From NCBI GenBank assembly GCA_036389295.1, contig DASVQB010000024.1, positions 62,001 to 126,000 of the forward strand: a DNA stretch of 64,000 nt, written 5' to 3'. Positions 16,479 to 24,073 of the stretch are shown in pieces. The notes below the pieces were generated by a model. The model was not told the DNA's origin and searched no databases. It saw nothing but the letters and a program-made list of their open reading frames with translations. This stretch comes from AC-37 sp036389295. GTDB taxonomy: Bacteria; Actinomycetota; Thermoleophilia; Solirubrobacterales; Thermoleophilaceae. Position numbers and translations under genes: made by a program. The number at the start of each line of letters is the position of its first letter. Position 1 is the first letter of the stretch.

Positions 16479-17213
16479 ATGAGGAAGGAGCTTCGGCCGA
16501 CCAACGAGGAGATCTCCTGCGACGTCTGCGGGCGGACGATCCTCAAGGGCGAGCGCGTGGAGCCGTACCTGGCCCCGGGCGGCCAGCGGATGCGGGTCTG
16601 CGACCTCTGCACCGACCGCGCGTACGCCGAGGGCTGGATCCGCGAGTCGGCGCACGGCGACACTCCGGCGGCGAGCCGCCGGAACGAGCCGCGGCGGTCG
16701 CTGCTCGGGCGGCTGCGGCGGCGGGCCGAGCCGGCGGGCCCGCCGGTCGAGGCGGCCGCCGGCGACGGCGGCGGAGCGGTCGAGCAGGCCCCCCCGCCGA
16801 TCGAGGCCGAGCCGGTCCCCGAGCCCGCCGCCTTCGAGGCGCCGCCGTCGCGGCCCAAGGACCCGCGCCACGTGCGCGCGGTGCCGACCAACGCGCAGGT
16901 GAAGGTCGAGCGCGCGGTCGAGGTCTTCAACTCCTCCGAGCACCCGCGGACGATCGCGGGGATAGCGCGCAGCCTGGGGGAGCCGTGGGTCAACGCGACG
17001 CCGCTCGAGGACGCCCCCAGCGAGGTCTCGGTCGTCGTCGCCTGGGAGCTGTCCTGGTACCACTTCCGGATCGACCTCGGCGCCGAGCACGACCCGGTCG
17101 CGATCGTCGGCAAGGGGGAGGAGCTGGACGAGCTCGACGAGTGGGCGCGCGACTGGAACGCGACCGCCGGGCCCGACGGGACGATCGCCATCGGGATACG
17201 CTCGCAGGGATGA
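16479..17213 (+). CDS. Zinc-ribbon protein of unknown function
   Basis: 244 residues. N-terminal treble-clef or ribbon-like motif with two CxxC knuckles (SCDVCGRTIL and RVCDLCTDRAY, residues 12-48), an Ala/Pro-rich linker (about 60-130), and a conserved-looking C-terminal domain starting VKVERAVEVFNSSEHPRTIAGIARSLGEPWV and ending in WELSWYHFRIDL and ELDEWARDWN. The middle of that domain resembles a helix-turn-helix, but I do not recognise the family. The stop overlaps the next ATG (ATGA), so the two proteins are probably made together. Confidence 0.65.
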   Translation: MRKELRPTNEEISCDVCGRTILKGERVEPYLAPGGQRMRVCDLCTDRAYAEGWIRESAHGDTPAASRRNEPRRSLLGRLRRRAEPAGPPVEAAAGDGGGAVEQAPPPIEAEPVPEPAAFEAPPSRPKDPRHVRAVPTNAQVKVERAVEVFNSSEHPRTIAGIARSLGEPWVNATPLEDAPSEVSVVVAWELSWYHFRIDLGAEHDPVAIVGKGEELDELDEWARDWNATAGPDGTIAIGIRSQG

Positions 17214-17434
17214 TCTACTGCGTCATCCCGCAGGCCCTCGCGGACGAGCTCTACGAGCGGCTGACCGAGCACTACAAGGACGACCCGAACGTCGAGGTGA
17301 TCGTCGACCGCCGCGAGGGCCCCGACCGGCGCAAGGCGGCCGGAGCCACCGGCCCCGACGAGCGGCGCCAGATCCGCGACCGCCGCCACCGCCGGATCCC
17401 CGGCACCTTCCCGCCGCTCCACGAGGGCGAGTAG
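17210..17434 (+). CDS. Small conserved-looking basic protein
   Basis: 74 residues starting MIYCVIPQALADELYERLTEHY and continuing with NVEVIVDRREGPDRRKA and DERRQIRDRRHRRIPG. The first half looks like a compact alpha/beta fold; the second half is charged and probably disordered. Translationally coupled to the zinc-ribbon gene and 13 bp from the RNase H-like gene, which suggests a nucleic-acid-linked role, but no function can be assigned. Confidence 0.6.
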   Translation: MIYCVIPQALADELYERLTEHYKDDPNVEVIVDRREGPDRRKAAGATGPDERRQIRDRRHRRIPGTFPPLHEGE

Positions 17435-17447
17435 CCGGCCGCCGCGG

Positions 17448-17867
17448 TTGGCCGACGGCGCCGACAGCGTGGTCGTGCACGTCGACGGCGGCGCGCGCGG
17501 CAACCCCGGGCCCGCCGCGGTCGCGGCCGTGGCCAGCTCGCCCGGCGGCGAGCCGCTCGGGGAGTCGAGCGCCTACATCGGCGAGGCCACCAACAACGTC
17601 GCCGAGTACCGGGCGGTCCTGCTCGGGCTCGAGCTGGCCCGCTCGCTCGGCGCCCGCACGGTCGAGGTCGTGAACGACTCCGAGCTGGTCGCCCGCCAGA
17701 TCGGCGGCCAGTACAAGGTCAAGCACGCCGGCCTGCGGCCCCTGTACCTCGAGGCGATGTCGGCCCTGCGGCGCTTCGACCGCTGGTCGGTCCGCAACGT
17801 CCGCCGCGAGCACAACGAGCGGGCGGACGCGCTGGTGAACGAGGAGCTCGACCGGGCGGCCGGCTGA
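17448..17867 (+). CDS. RNase HI-like (reverse-transcriptase-like RNase H) protein
   Basis: 139 residues from TTG at 17448. Residues follow the RNase H fold: HVDGGARGNPGPAAVA (first catalytic Asp), NNVAEYRAVLLGLELA (catalytic Glu), VEVVNDSELVARQIGG (Asp) and HNERADALVNEEL (last acidic position). This matches the short RNase HI family that cleaves RNA in RNA-DNA hybrids during Okazaki fragment or R-loop removal. It is the last gene of a three-gene run and faces the tRNA-Gly gene. Confidence 0.85.
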   Translation: MADGADSVVVHVDGGARGNPGPAAVAAVASSPGGEPLGESSAYIGEATNNVAEYRAVLLGLELARSLGARTVEVVNDSELVARQIGGQYKVKHAGLRPLYLEAMSALRRFDRWSVRNVRREHNERADALVNEELDRAAG

Positions 17868-17900
17868 GCGACGCGGGACCGGGTCGCCGCCGAACGCGAC

Positions 17901-17920
17901 GAGCCCGCCGGAGCGGGCTC
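17901..17920. terminator. Hairpin between RNase H gene and tRNA-Gly
   Basis: GAGCCCGC, loop CGGA, GCGGGCTC: a perfect 8-bp stem in the gap between two convergent transcripts. It lacks a T run, so it may be an RNA 3'-end stabiliser or a weak bidirectional terminator. Confidence 0.45.
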
Positions 17921-17928
17921 GATCGAGG

Positions 17929-18002
17929 AGCGGATGATGGGATTCGAACCCACGACCTTCGCCATGGCAAGGCGACGCTCTAGCCAGCTGAGCTACATCC
18001 GC
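17929..18002 (-). tRNA. tRNA-Gly (anticodon GCC)
   Basis: The complement folds as a cloverleaf: acceptor GCGGATG pairs with CATCCGC, D arm with AGCTCAGCTGGCTAGAGC, anticodon stem TCGCC/GGCGA around TTGCCAT (anticodon GCC), and T arm GTGGGTTCGAATCCCAT. The CCA end is not encoded. Confidence 0.95.
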
Positions 18003-18107
18003 GGGCGGGGGCGAGTATAGCCTCGGACGGGACCCCGTCCGGCTTGAGTCCCAGGGTCCTCCCGGCCACCGGCTTCGAGCGCCGACGCGCCTGATATCAA
18101 CCCCCGA

Positions 18108-18944
18108 GTGGAGGCGATCGACGCCAGGCGGGCCCTGCTGCGCGCCGCCATCGGCTCGCTGTGCGTCACGGCGGCGATCGCGATCGCGGCGCTGCTCGCG
18201 GGCGACCTCGACGAGACCTCGGGCCGCGTGCTCGCCACGACCGCGCTGATCTCCGGCTACAGCTTCCTGGCGCTGCCGGCGGCGATCCTGGCGGACCGGA
18301 GGGAGATGCGCGGGCTCGCGGTCGCCATCGCCGTGCTCTCGATCCTCGCCTTCCTGCTCTGGATGCACGAGCTCTGGATCCTCGACCTCTTCGAGGACGA
18401 CGAGGACGAGTGGAAGGCGATCTTCGTGGCGACCGCGTTCGCCGCGGCGTGCGCGCAGACGGGGGCGGTGGTCGCCAGGTCGCGGCCCGGCGACCCGCCC
18501 TCCGTGGCGAACCTGGGGCGGGCGGGGATCGCGCTGGGGTTCGCCATCGCCGCGCTGGCGTCGGTCGCGGCCCTGAGCGAGATCGAGGACGACGGCCTCT
18601 ACCGGCTGGTGGGCGTGCTGTCCGTGCTCAACGTGCTCGCGCTGGCGCTGCGCCCGCTGGTTAGGCGGGCCGCGACGGACGCGCCCGCGGCGGCGCCGCC
18701 TCGCGCAGCGCCGCCGCCGCCGGGCGCCGCGCACGCCGGCGGCGTGCACCGCTTCGCCTGCACGCTCGACCGCGCGGTCGGCCACGAGGCCGCTCGCGGG
18801 CTGCCCGGAGCGCTGTCGGAGGACGGCCGCACGCTCGCCGTCGAGCTGCCGGCCGAGACGTTCGCGGCGGCGGTCGGCGCGGCGATCGCGCGGATCGAGG
18901 ACGGCTCCGGCGCCCGGGTGGTCCGGATCGAGCGCGGCGGCTGA
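18108..18944 (+). CDS. Hypothetical multi-spanning membrane protein
   Basis: 278 residues from GTG. Five or six hydrophobic segments occur between residues 10 and 185 (for example AIGSLCVTAAIAIAALLAG, LISGYSFLALPAAIL, VAIAVLSILAFLLW), with an acidic loop FEDDEDEW. A Pro/Ala linker follows and then a cytoplasmic-looking domain (about 215-278) with GGVHRFACTLDRAVG and ETFAAAVGAAIARIEDGSG. No family recognised. It is followed after 16 bp by a secreted protein gene with its own -10 element. Confidence 0.6.
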   Translation: MEAIDARRALLRAAIGSLCVTAAIAIAALLAGDLDETSGRVLATTALISGYSFLALPAAILADRREMRGLAVAIAVLSILAFLLWMHELWILDLFEDDEDEWKAIFVATAFAAACAQTGAVVARSRPGDPPSVANLGRAGIALGFAIAALASVAALSEIEDDGLYRLVGVLSVLNVLALALRPLVRRAATDAPAAAPPRAAPPPPGAAHAGGVHRFACTLDRAVGHEAARGLPGALSEDGRTLAVELPAETFAAAVGAAIARIEDGSGARVVRIERGG

Positions 18945-18948
18945 GGGG

Positions 18949-18954
18949 TAGGCT
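18949..18954 (+). promoter_or_regulatory. Candidate -10 element (TAGGCT)
   Basis: TAGGCT ends 6 nt before the ATG at 18961, the distance expected when transcription starts at the start codon itself. Confidence 0.4.
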
Positions 18955-18960
18955 GCGCCG

Positions 18961-19572
18961 ATGGGACGGCCGCGGACGTTGCTCGTGGCGGCGGCGCTGG
19001 CGGCGCCGCTCTGTCTCGCGCAGGCGCCGGCGGCGCACGACGTCGCGGACCCCGGGGCGCCGGCGGGCACGACCGACCCGCTGCCGAAGGGCAGCGTCGC
19101 GCGGGTCTCGCCGCGGCTCGTCTCGAAGTCGTCGTACGAGCACTGGTATCGCGCCGCCGTGGCGACGGAGGGCAAGACGAGCCGGACGCGGGGAGAGGTC
19201 ATGGAGTTCCTGATCTCGAGGATCTGGCTCGAGGAGGAGGCGCCCGAGCACGGCCAGACGGCGACGAAGGACGAGATCACCAAGTCCCTCGAGAAGCAGA
19301 AGCGGAGGGTGTTCGGCAGCGAGCGCGAGTACCGGGCGTTCCTGAAGCGGACCAAGCGGACGAACGGCGACATCCGCCTCCAGGTGAAGCTGAGCATCCT
19401 CTCGCGCCGGCTCGAGGCGCACGCGAGGTCCGCCGGGAAGACCGCCGCGGAGCGCAAGGAGGCGCTGAGGCGGTTCACCAAGGCGTTCCGGCGCAAGTGG
19501 CGGGCGCGGACCGTGTGCCACGAGAAGTTCACGACCGGCGAGTGCTCGCGATCGGTTCCCGTGGCCCCGTAG
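18961..19572 (+). CDS. Secreted SurA/PrsA N-domain-like chaperone candidate
   Basis: 203 residues. Signal peptide RPRTLLVAAALAAPLCLAQAPAAHD. The rest resembles the helical N-domain of SurA/PpiC chaperones: VARVSPRLVSKSSYEHWYRAAVA, RGEVMEFLISRIWLEEEAPEHGQTATKDEITKSL and REYRAFLKRTKRTNGDIRLQVKLSIL. It ends with WRARTVCHEKFTTGECS, a two-cysteine tail. There is no parvulin PPIase domain, so if it acts it is a holdase. The family call is from pattern memory and is tentative. Confidence 0.55.
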   Translation: MGRPRTLLVAAALAAPLCLAQAPAAHDVADPGAPAGTTDPLPKGSVARVSPRLVSKSSYEHWYRAAVATEGKTSRTRGEVMEFLISRIWLEEEAPEHGQTATKDEITKSLEKQKRRVFGSEREYRAFLKRTKRTNGDIRLQVKLSILSRRLEAHARSAGKTAAERKEALRRFTKAFRRKWRARTVCHEKFTTGECSRSVPVAP

Positions 19573-19644
19573 GCCCCGGCCGGCCCGGCTCGGCCCGCGC
19601 CTGACCCGGCCACCCCCGCCGCTACGCTTCGCGAAGCCAGTCCC

Positions 19645-19715
19645 GGCGCCGTGGCGGAGTGGTTACGCAGCGGCCTGCAAAGCCGCGTATACCGGTTCGA
19701 TTCCGGTCGGCGCCT
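19645..19715 (+). tRNA. tRNA-Cys (anticodon GCA)
   Basis: Cloverleaf of 71 nt: acceptor GGCGCCG with CGGCGCC, D arm GGCGGAGTGGTTACGC, anticodon stem GCGGC/GCCGC around CTGCAAA (anticodon GCA), T arm CCGGTTCGATTCCGG. TACGCT at 19,623-19,628 is a probable -10 element. An accessory, lower-GC stretch begins directly downstream. Confidence 0.95.
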
Positions 19716-19793
19716 CTGTCTTCAACGGGGTCTGTGGGACCACGGACCTCAGGCGTACCTCCAGCCCGCGAGGCGCTTCCTGCTGTCTGATAC

Positions 19794-20342
19794 GTGGAGG
19801 ACACTCGGGCGGTGATGGCACCCATGGGTCGCGACAAGACCGCCGCTCTCCTGACGGACGACCCCGGTCTCGCCGAGGTAACGGAGAGTGAACGTGAGGC
19901 TCTCGCCGAGGTGGTCGGCAACCGCTTCTGGATCGTGCAGAACGTCCTGTGGGAAACGGAGGAGGCGGAGTCCTACGGGCGGATCGAGCGGGAGTACGCT
20001 GGCCGCGTCGTCGCTGGCGTCGACAGCGCATTGTCTCGCCTACGCGGGCTGTCGGAGGAAGCCATGCTGTATCGCGCAGGCCCGGCACCCCCTGAGGACG
20101 GCGTCATGCTCGGGTACGTGTTCGGAACGATCGATCCGGAGACGGCCGCAGCGGTTTCGCGCGCCGACGAGCTCTGGGAGGTTCATGTCCCCAGACGGAC
20201 TCCCGTGCTTCTGCTCTCGCAAGTTGTCGCCGCGGCCAACCTCACTCCGTTCGAGGTCCTCGTTCCACGCCGCAGGCGCTTTATGCTCATCTCAATGGCG
20301 CGCCGTGATTCGCCCGGCCGGCTTCGTCTGGAAGTGACATGA
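19794..20342 (+). CDS. ADP-ribosyltransferase-like protein with degenerate active site
   Basis: 182 residues from GTG; ATG codons at 19815 and 19824 are alternatives. The order of motifs is that of the ART fold: VVAGVDSALSRLRGLSEEAMLYRAG (core Arg), LGYVFGTIDPETAAAV at the STS position, LWEVHVPRRTPVLLLS, and FEVLVPRRRRFMLIS where toxins carry the ExE turn and LLPRGTRF. The STS motif reads FGT and only one glutamate of ExE is present, so catalysis may be altered or lost. It overlaps the next gene (ATGA). Base composition is lower in GC than the chromosome around it. The family call is mine from memory of the fold. Confidence 0.55.
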   Translation: MEDTRAVMAPMGRDKTAALLTDDPGLAEVTESEREALAEVVGNRFWIVQNVLWETEEAESYGRIEREYAGRVVAGVDSALSRLRGLSEEAMLYRAGPAPPEDGVMLGYVFGTIDPETAAAVSRADELWEVHVPRRTPVLLLSQVVAAANLTPFEVLVPRRRRFMLISMARRDSPGRLRLEVT

Positions 20343-20737
20343 GCACCGTTGAAGAGCGTATGCGCTGGCGGCCAGGCGATCCCTCCCCTCCTCTCGCACT
20401 GAGCGATGTCCTGGTGATGTTGAAGGTGGAGCGTCGGCCAGAGAACGAGCAGAGGCGAGCGATTGACGACGCATTACGCGAGGGGAGCCTTGGAGCGTCC
20501 TCTGTCGCTGCGCTCCGCTCCGCCGGTTGGATCGAAACGAAACGGATCGATAAGTCGCCGTCGCCTTCCGTCGCCGGGCGGTGGAAGTGGGCCGCACCCG
20601 CCGTCTTGTCGTTCGCTGTCTGCGTTACCGCCATTTGGGTGGAGGACTCGTCGAATCTACTGCGAGTGGTTGCAACCGCGCTGCTGGTGTTGACGCTCGC
20701 TATCACGCGCGATCCACGCACCGCGCGTCGGCGTTAG
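20339..20737 (+). CDS. Small membrane protein coupled to the ART-like gene
   Basis: 132 residues from ATG, overlapping the upstream stop by 4 bp. The N-terminal 80 residues are soluble with a helical stretch (ALSDVLVMLKVERRPENEQRRAIDDALREG); the C-terminus has two hydrophobic segments (KWAAPAVLSFAVCVTAIWVE and LLRVVATALLVLTLAI) and a basic tail. No family recognised. Tight coupling on both sides suggests a shared function with the ART-like and HNH proteins. Confidence 0.55.
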   Translation: MSTVEERMRWRPGDPSPPLALSDVLVMLKVERRPENEQRRAIDDALREGSLGASSVAALRSAGWIETKRIDKSPSPSVAGRWKWAAPAVLSFAVCVTAIWVEDSSNLLRVVATALLVLTLAITRDPRTARRR

Positions 20738-20742
20738 CTCAG

Positions 20743-21657
20743 TTGCGAGGCTTCGTCGCGCTTACCGATCACAGCTGGTACCGCTACCTCCAGGCGCGCC
20801 CGCACCTCGACGAAGTTAACTTCTGGCGTCCGAAGCCGGACGCGTTCGGAGCGATCCGACATGGTGAGCCCTTCTTCTTCAAGCTCAAGGCTCCGCGTCA
20901 TGTCGTCTGCGGGTTCGGCCAGTTCGCGCGCTTCGAGAGACTGCCGCTCTGGATGGCGTGGGACGTCTTCGGTGAGGCGAACGGCGCGGCCACCGTAGAT
21001 GAGTTCAAACGGCTCATCGCCGCGCTCTCGCCCACACCCTCCGAAGTCGACTTGGACACGCAGGTCGGATGCATCTCGATCGCGTTCCCGACGTTCTTCG
21101 CGCCGGACGAGTGGGTCGTCCAGCCCGCCGATTGGCCTCGAAGCACCATGCGTGGCCGCGTCTACGATCTCGACACCGGGCCGGGTAGGCGCCTCTGGGA
21201 CGAGTGCGTGTCGAGAGCGGCTGCCGTGACGGCTGAATCATGGCTCGACGAAGGCGATCGCTACGGGCCTCCGCGCGTTGTCCGTGCCCGTCTCGGGCAG
21301 GGAAGCTTCCGTCTCGCGGTCCTTGACGCATACGACCGCGCGTGCGCCGTCACGACCGAGCACTCCTTGCCGGTGCTGGAAGCTGCACACATCAAGCCGT
21401 ACTCGGACGGCGGATCGCACGAAGTCCGCAACGGGCTGCCGCTGAGGCGCGATCTCCACCGCCTCTTCGATCTGGGCTTCGTCACCGTCAAGCCCGATCG
21501 GAGGTTCACCGTGAGCGCCCATCTCAGGGAGGACTGGGCCAACGGGCGGACTTACTACCAGCTCGACGGCCAGACGATCGTGGAGCCGCGAGATCCGGTG
21601 GCCCGACCGGATCCCGAGCTCTTGGAATGGCACGGAGACACGGTCTTTCGCGGGTAG
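20743..21657 (+). CDS. HNH_2 family putative restriction endonuclease
   Basis: 304 residues from TTG at 20743, five nt after the previous stop. The start is chosen because family members begin with (M)RxFVxVTD. The N-terminal domain (HSWYRYLQARPHLDEVNFWRP, GEPFFFKLKAPRHVVCGFGQFARF) has the look of a modified-base or DNA recognition module, and the C-terminal HNH_2 nuclease has VLEAAHIKPYSDGGSHEVRNGLPLRRDLHRLFDLGFVTV. This fits the predicted restriction endonucleases of COG3440 type. No methyltransferase is adjacent, so it may cut modified DNA or be an orphan. Confidence 0.8.
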   Translation: MRGFVALTDHSWYRYLQARPHLDEVNFWRPKPDAFGAIRHGEPFFFKLKAPRHVVCGFGQFARFERLPLWMAWDVFGEANGAATVDEFKRLIAALSPTPSEVDLDTQVGCISIAFPTFFAPDEWVVQPADWPRSTMRGRVYDLDTGPGRRLWDECVSRAAAVTAESWLDEGDRYGPPRVVRARLGQGSFRLAVLDAYDRACAVTTEHSLPVLEAAHIKPYSDGGSHEVRNGLPLRRDLHRLFDLGFVTVKPDRRFTVSAHLREDWANGRTYYQLDGQTIVEPRDPVARPDPELLEWHGDTVFRG

Positions 21658-21818
21658 TTGCTCACCGCAGGTTCAAGCCTTCCACGCCAGCCCACCCCGA
21701 TGCGCTGCGAGCATGCCCTATTCGGGACCTGCATCTCCCGGCCGCCGCCACTACCCAACCTCGGGCTCCCTGCTGCGTTGTGGAGGTAGCGCAGGCCGAC
21801 AAAGGAGCAGGGAACCTC

Positions 21819-22412
21819 ATGACAAGGAACATCACCATCGCTGCCGTCGCGTGCGGCTTGCTGGCGCTCCCCGCGTCGGCGCTCGCCGCCGACGAGCCGT
21901 CGCCCGACAACTTCAAGAACGCCGCGAAGTACTGCAAGGCGCTCAAGAAGGCCGCCGGCGAGGACAACTTCAAGGCGATGTTCGGCGGGAAGAAGAACGC
22001 CTACGGCAAGTGCGTGTCGAAGGCCGCCCGCCGCGACGCCAAGCAGGAGGACCAGGCGCACGCGTCCGCGGCCAAGCAGTGCAAGGCCGAGCAGGCGATG
22101 AGCGACGAGGACTTCAAGGCCGCCCACGGCGGCAAGACGTTCGCCGAGCTCTACGGCACCAACAAGAACGGCAAGAACGCCTACGGCAAGTGCGTCTCGC
22201 AGCACGCGAAGCAGGACAAGGCGGAGGCCGACGCCAAGGAGCAGGAGAACGTCTCCTCGGCGAAGGAGTGCCGCACCGAGCAGAAGGCGGACCCCGCCGC
22301 GTTCGCGCAGAAGTACGGCAAGAACGACAACGACCGCAACGCGTTCGGCAAGTGCGTCTCGCAGAAGTCGCACGAGCACGAGCAGGGCCAGCAGGGAGGC
22401 GGGGCCCAGTAA
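21819..22412 (+). CDS. Secreted Lys-rich protein with three Cys repeats
   Basis: 197 residues from ATG, with AAGGAG 12 nt upstream. A signal peptide (NITIAAVACGLLALPASALAA) is followed by three degenerate repeats, each about 35-48 residues: AAKYCKALKK...NAYGKCVSKAA, AAKQCKAEQA...NAYGKCVSQHA and SAKECRTEQK...NAFGKCVSQKS. Each repeat has two cysteines and the ending N-A-Y/F-G-K-C-V-S. The mature protein is highly charged. No family recognised; likely an exported structural or binding protein. A strong terminator lies 52 bp after the stop. Confidence 0.75.
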   Translation: MTRNITIAAVACGLLALPASALAADEPSPDNFKNAAKYCKALKKAAGEDNFKAMFGGKKNAYGKCVSKAARRDAKQEDQAHASAAKQCKAEQAMSDEDFKAAHGGKTFAELYGTNKNGKNAYGKCVSQHAKQDKAEADAKEQENVSSAKECRTEQKADPAAFAQKYGKNDNDRNAFGKCVSQKSHEHEQGQQGGGAQ

Positions 22413-22463
22413 GCGCCCCCCAGGTGCGGCGGCTCGACCCCCTCGCGAGCCGCGTACTCGCGG

Positions 22464-22492
22464 AAGGGGCCCCAAGGATTGGGGCCCCTTTT
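22464..22492 (+). terminator. Rho-independent terminator
   Basis: GGGGCCCC (22466-22473), loop AAGGATT, GGGGCCCC (22481-22488), then TTTT. The stem extends by two A-T pairs. It ends the secreted-repeat-protein transcript and separates it from the convergent methyltransferase gene. Confidence 0.9.
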
Positions 22493-22506
22493 GCGTTCCG
22501 GGGCCC

Positions 22507-23418
22507 TCAGCGCCGGTGCGGGCCGGCCCGGCGCGCCAGCGCGCGGAGCCGCCGGCCCGCGGCGCGCAGCGGCTCCGTCATGCGCCAGCTGCGGCTCGTC
22601 CGGTAGATCTCGTTCTCGGCGCTCAGCCGGACGACCTCGCGCGCCATCGAGGCGACGTTCTGGCGCGCGGCGGTCACCTCGCGCGGCTCGTCCGGCTCCG
22701 GACGCTCGAGCTCCTCGGCGGTCGCCTCGCCCGGCCGGCGGCGCATGACCACCGCGCTCTGCCCGTACAGCGGCGGCCGCCCGTCCGGGTGGCCCGGCGT
22801 CAGCTCGAGCACCTCGAACGCCCTGCCCCAGTGGGCGCGGATCCACCACTCCGAGTGGATGACGAACGGCCCGCCGCCGTCCCAGCTCGTGGCGGGCCGG
22901 AAGACGTTCATGCCGACCGCGTCCTCGCCGGCCGGCTCCTCGCCCCAGGCGGAGTGGCCGGGGCCGAAGACGGTCGCGATCAGGATCCCGCCGGGCGCGA
23001 GCACCCGGTGCAGCTCGGCGAGCCAGGCGCTCCACGAGTCGGTCAGGTGGGTGAAGACCGAGAACGCCCAGACGAGGTCGAAGTGGCCGTCGGGCACGTC
23101 GGGCAGCGGCGGTCGCTCGCCGGAGCGGACGACCCGGATCGGCAGCGAGCGGTTGGCCCTCAGCCAGTCGACGCTCTCCTCGTCGATCTCGGCGCCCCAG
23201 AGCTCCGCGCCGGTGTCGTCCGCCGCGGCGTGCGTGAGGATCCGGCCGGCGCCGCAGCCGAACTCGAGCGCGCGCCGGCCCTCGAGGGCGAAGCCGTCGG
23301 GCAGGAGCGAGCGGACGAGGTCCCAGTGCTCGCGCCCGCGCCGCTCGTAGACCTCGAGCGGGTCCTCGTGGTCGAGCGCCCAACCGACGCGACGGATCAG
23401 CCTCTCCGGCGGCCGCAC
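22507..23418 (-). CDS. Class I SAM-dependent methyltransferase
   Basis: 303 residues from GTG at 23418. Motif I is RALEFGCGAGRILTHAA, the acidic end of strand 2 is ELWGAEIDEESVDWL, and motif IV-V is HFDLVWAFSVFTHLTDSW and HRVLAPGGILIATVFG. This is the Methyltransf_11/25 type. A helical C-terminal extension (about 235-303, REVTAARQNVASMAREVVRLSAENEIYRTSRSWRMTEPLR) resembles the tail found on glycan-linked methyltransferases and glycosyltransferases. Substrate unknown. Confidence 0.85.
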   Translation of the reverse strand: MRPPERLIRRVGWALDHEDPLEVYERRGREHWDLVRSLLPDGFALEGRRALEFGCGAGRILTHAAADDTGAELWGAEIDEESVDWLRANRSLPIRVVRSGERPPLPDVPDGHFDLVWAFSVFTHLTDSWSAWLAELHRVLAPGGILIATVFGPGHSAWGEEPAGEDAVGMNVFRPATSWDGGGPFVIHSEWWIRAHWGRAFEVLELTPGHPDGRPPLYGQSAVVMRRRPGEATAEELERPEPDEPREVTAARQNVASMAREVVRLSAENEIYRTSRSWRMTEPLRAAGRRLRALARRAGPHRR

Positions 23419-23469
23419 GGCTCGATTCTCCCCGAACCGCGTTGACGAGTCGGCGTCAGGCCCTTGCGT

Positions 23470-23805
23470 CTAGGGCGCCCGCAGCGACAGCCCGGCGACC
23501 GGCTCGAAGTCCCGCCGGTTGCGCGTGACGAGCGTGAGCCGGTGGACCAGCGCGGTGGCCGCGATCAGGGCGTCCGGCGTGCGGACCCGGGTCTCGCGCC
23601 GGATTCGCCCACCGAGCTCGGCGACGGGACGATCGACCGGCAGCTCCCTCAACGGGGCAAGCAGACGCCGCACCGGCTCCTCCTCGTCGCCGCTCCCCGC
23701 GAACAGCTCGCAGCGCGTGACGGTCGAGTAGCAGAGCGAGTCGCTGCCGGCACGCAGCTCGCGCGCGCCGCGCAGGTGGTCGACGAAGACGTCCGTGTCG
23801 ATCAG
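23470..23805 (-). CDS. vapC: VapC-type PIN-domain toxin
   Basis: About 111 residues. Catalytic acidic residues of the PIN fold are visible: LIDTDVFVDHL (Asp), VTRCELFAG (Glu), TRVRTPDALIAATAL (Asp) and VTRNRRDFEPVAGLSL. VapC toxins are RNases usually cutting tRNA. No ATG, GTG or TTG precedes the conserved IDTDVF in this frame except an ATG at 23895 deep inside vapB; a CTG at 23805 or ATC at 23817 next to the vapB stop is the likely start, read by coupling. The start given is therefore provisional. Confidence 0.8.
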   Translation of the reverse strand: MIDTDVFVDHLRGARELRAGSDSLCYSTVTRCELFAGSGDEEEPVRRLLAPLRELPVDRPVAELGGRIRRETRVRTPDALIAATALVHRLTLVTRNRRDFEPVAGLSLRAP

Positions 23806-23809
23806 GAGG

Positions 23810-24031
23810 TCAGCGATCGTCCCACTCGTCCCGTAGCGGCGGTTGGATGTCCGGGAGCACGCCGAAGGTCTCCTCGAGGGCGGCGGTCGGGTCACTCGAG
23901 TCGGCGGCGAGATATGCGTCGACCGCGTCCCGCACGAGCTGTGCCAGCGTCTTGCCGTCGCGGTGGGTGAGGGCGTCGAGCCGCTCGCGCTGGTCGGCCG
24001 TGAGGTAGATCTGGGTGCGCGTGGCGGCCAT
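23810..24031 (-). CDS. vapB: VapB-type antitoxin, ribbon-helix-helix
   Basis: 73 residues from ATG at 24031. The N-terminus is a ribbon-helix-helix (TRTQIYLTADQRERLDALTHRDGKTLAQLVRDAVDAYL), which binds the operator; the C-terminus (TFGVLPDIQPPLRDEWDDR) is the flexible, acidic toxin-neutralising part. The gene is upstream of and overlaps or abuts vapC, the normal antitoxin-first order. Two GTATACAGC direct repeats cover its promoter and start codon. Confidence 0.85.
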   Translation of the reverse strand: MAATRTQIYLTADQRERLDALTHRDGKTLAQLVRDAVDAYLAADSSDPTAALEETFGVLPDIQPPLRDEWDDR

Positions 24032-24052
24032 GTATACAGCGCAGTATACAGC
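24032..24052. promoter_or_regulatory. vapBC operator: two GTATACAGC direct repeats
   Basis: GTATACAGC (24032-24040), GCA, GTATACAGC (24044-24052) directly before the vapB ATG. Each copy contains the palindrome GTATAC, a plausible half-site for the ribbon-helix-helix dimer. On the minus strand TATACT (24048-24043) can serve as the -10 element, so binding would block transcription. Confidence 0.6.
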
Positions 24053-24073
24053 GTCTGTTTGCCGGCCCCGGCC

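Noticed and set aside
19708..21830. Attachment site copy of the tRNA-Cys 3' end at the far side of the ART/HNH unit
   Set aside because: No second copy of GGTTCGATTCCGGTCGGCGCC is visible up to 21,830, and no integrase gene is near, so integration into the tRNA is not supported.
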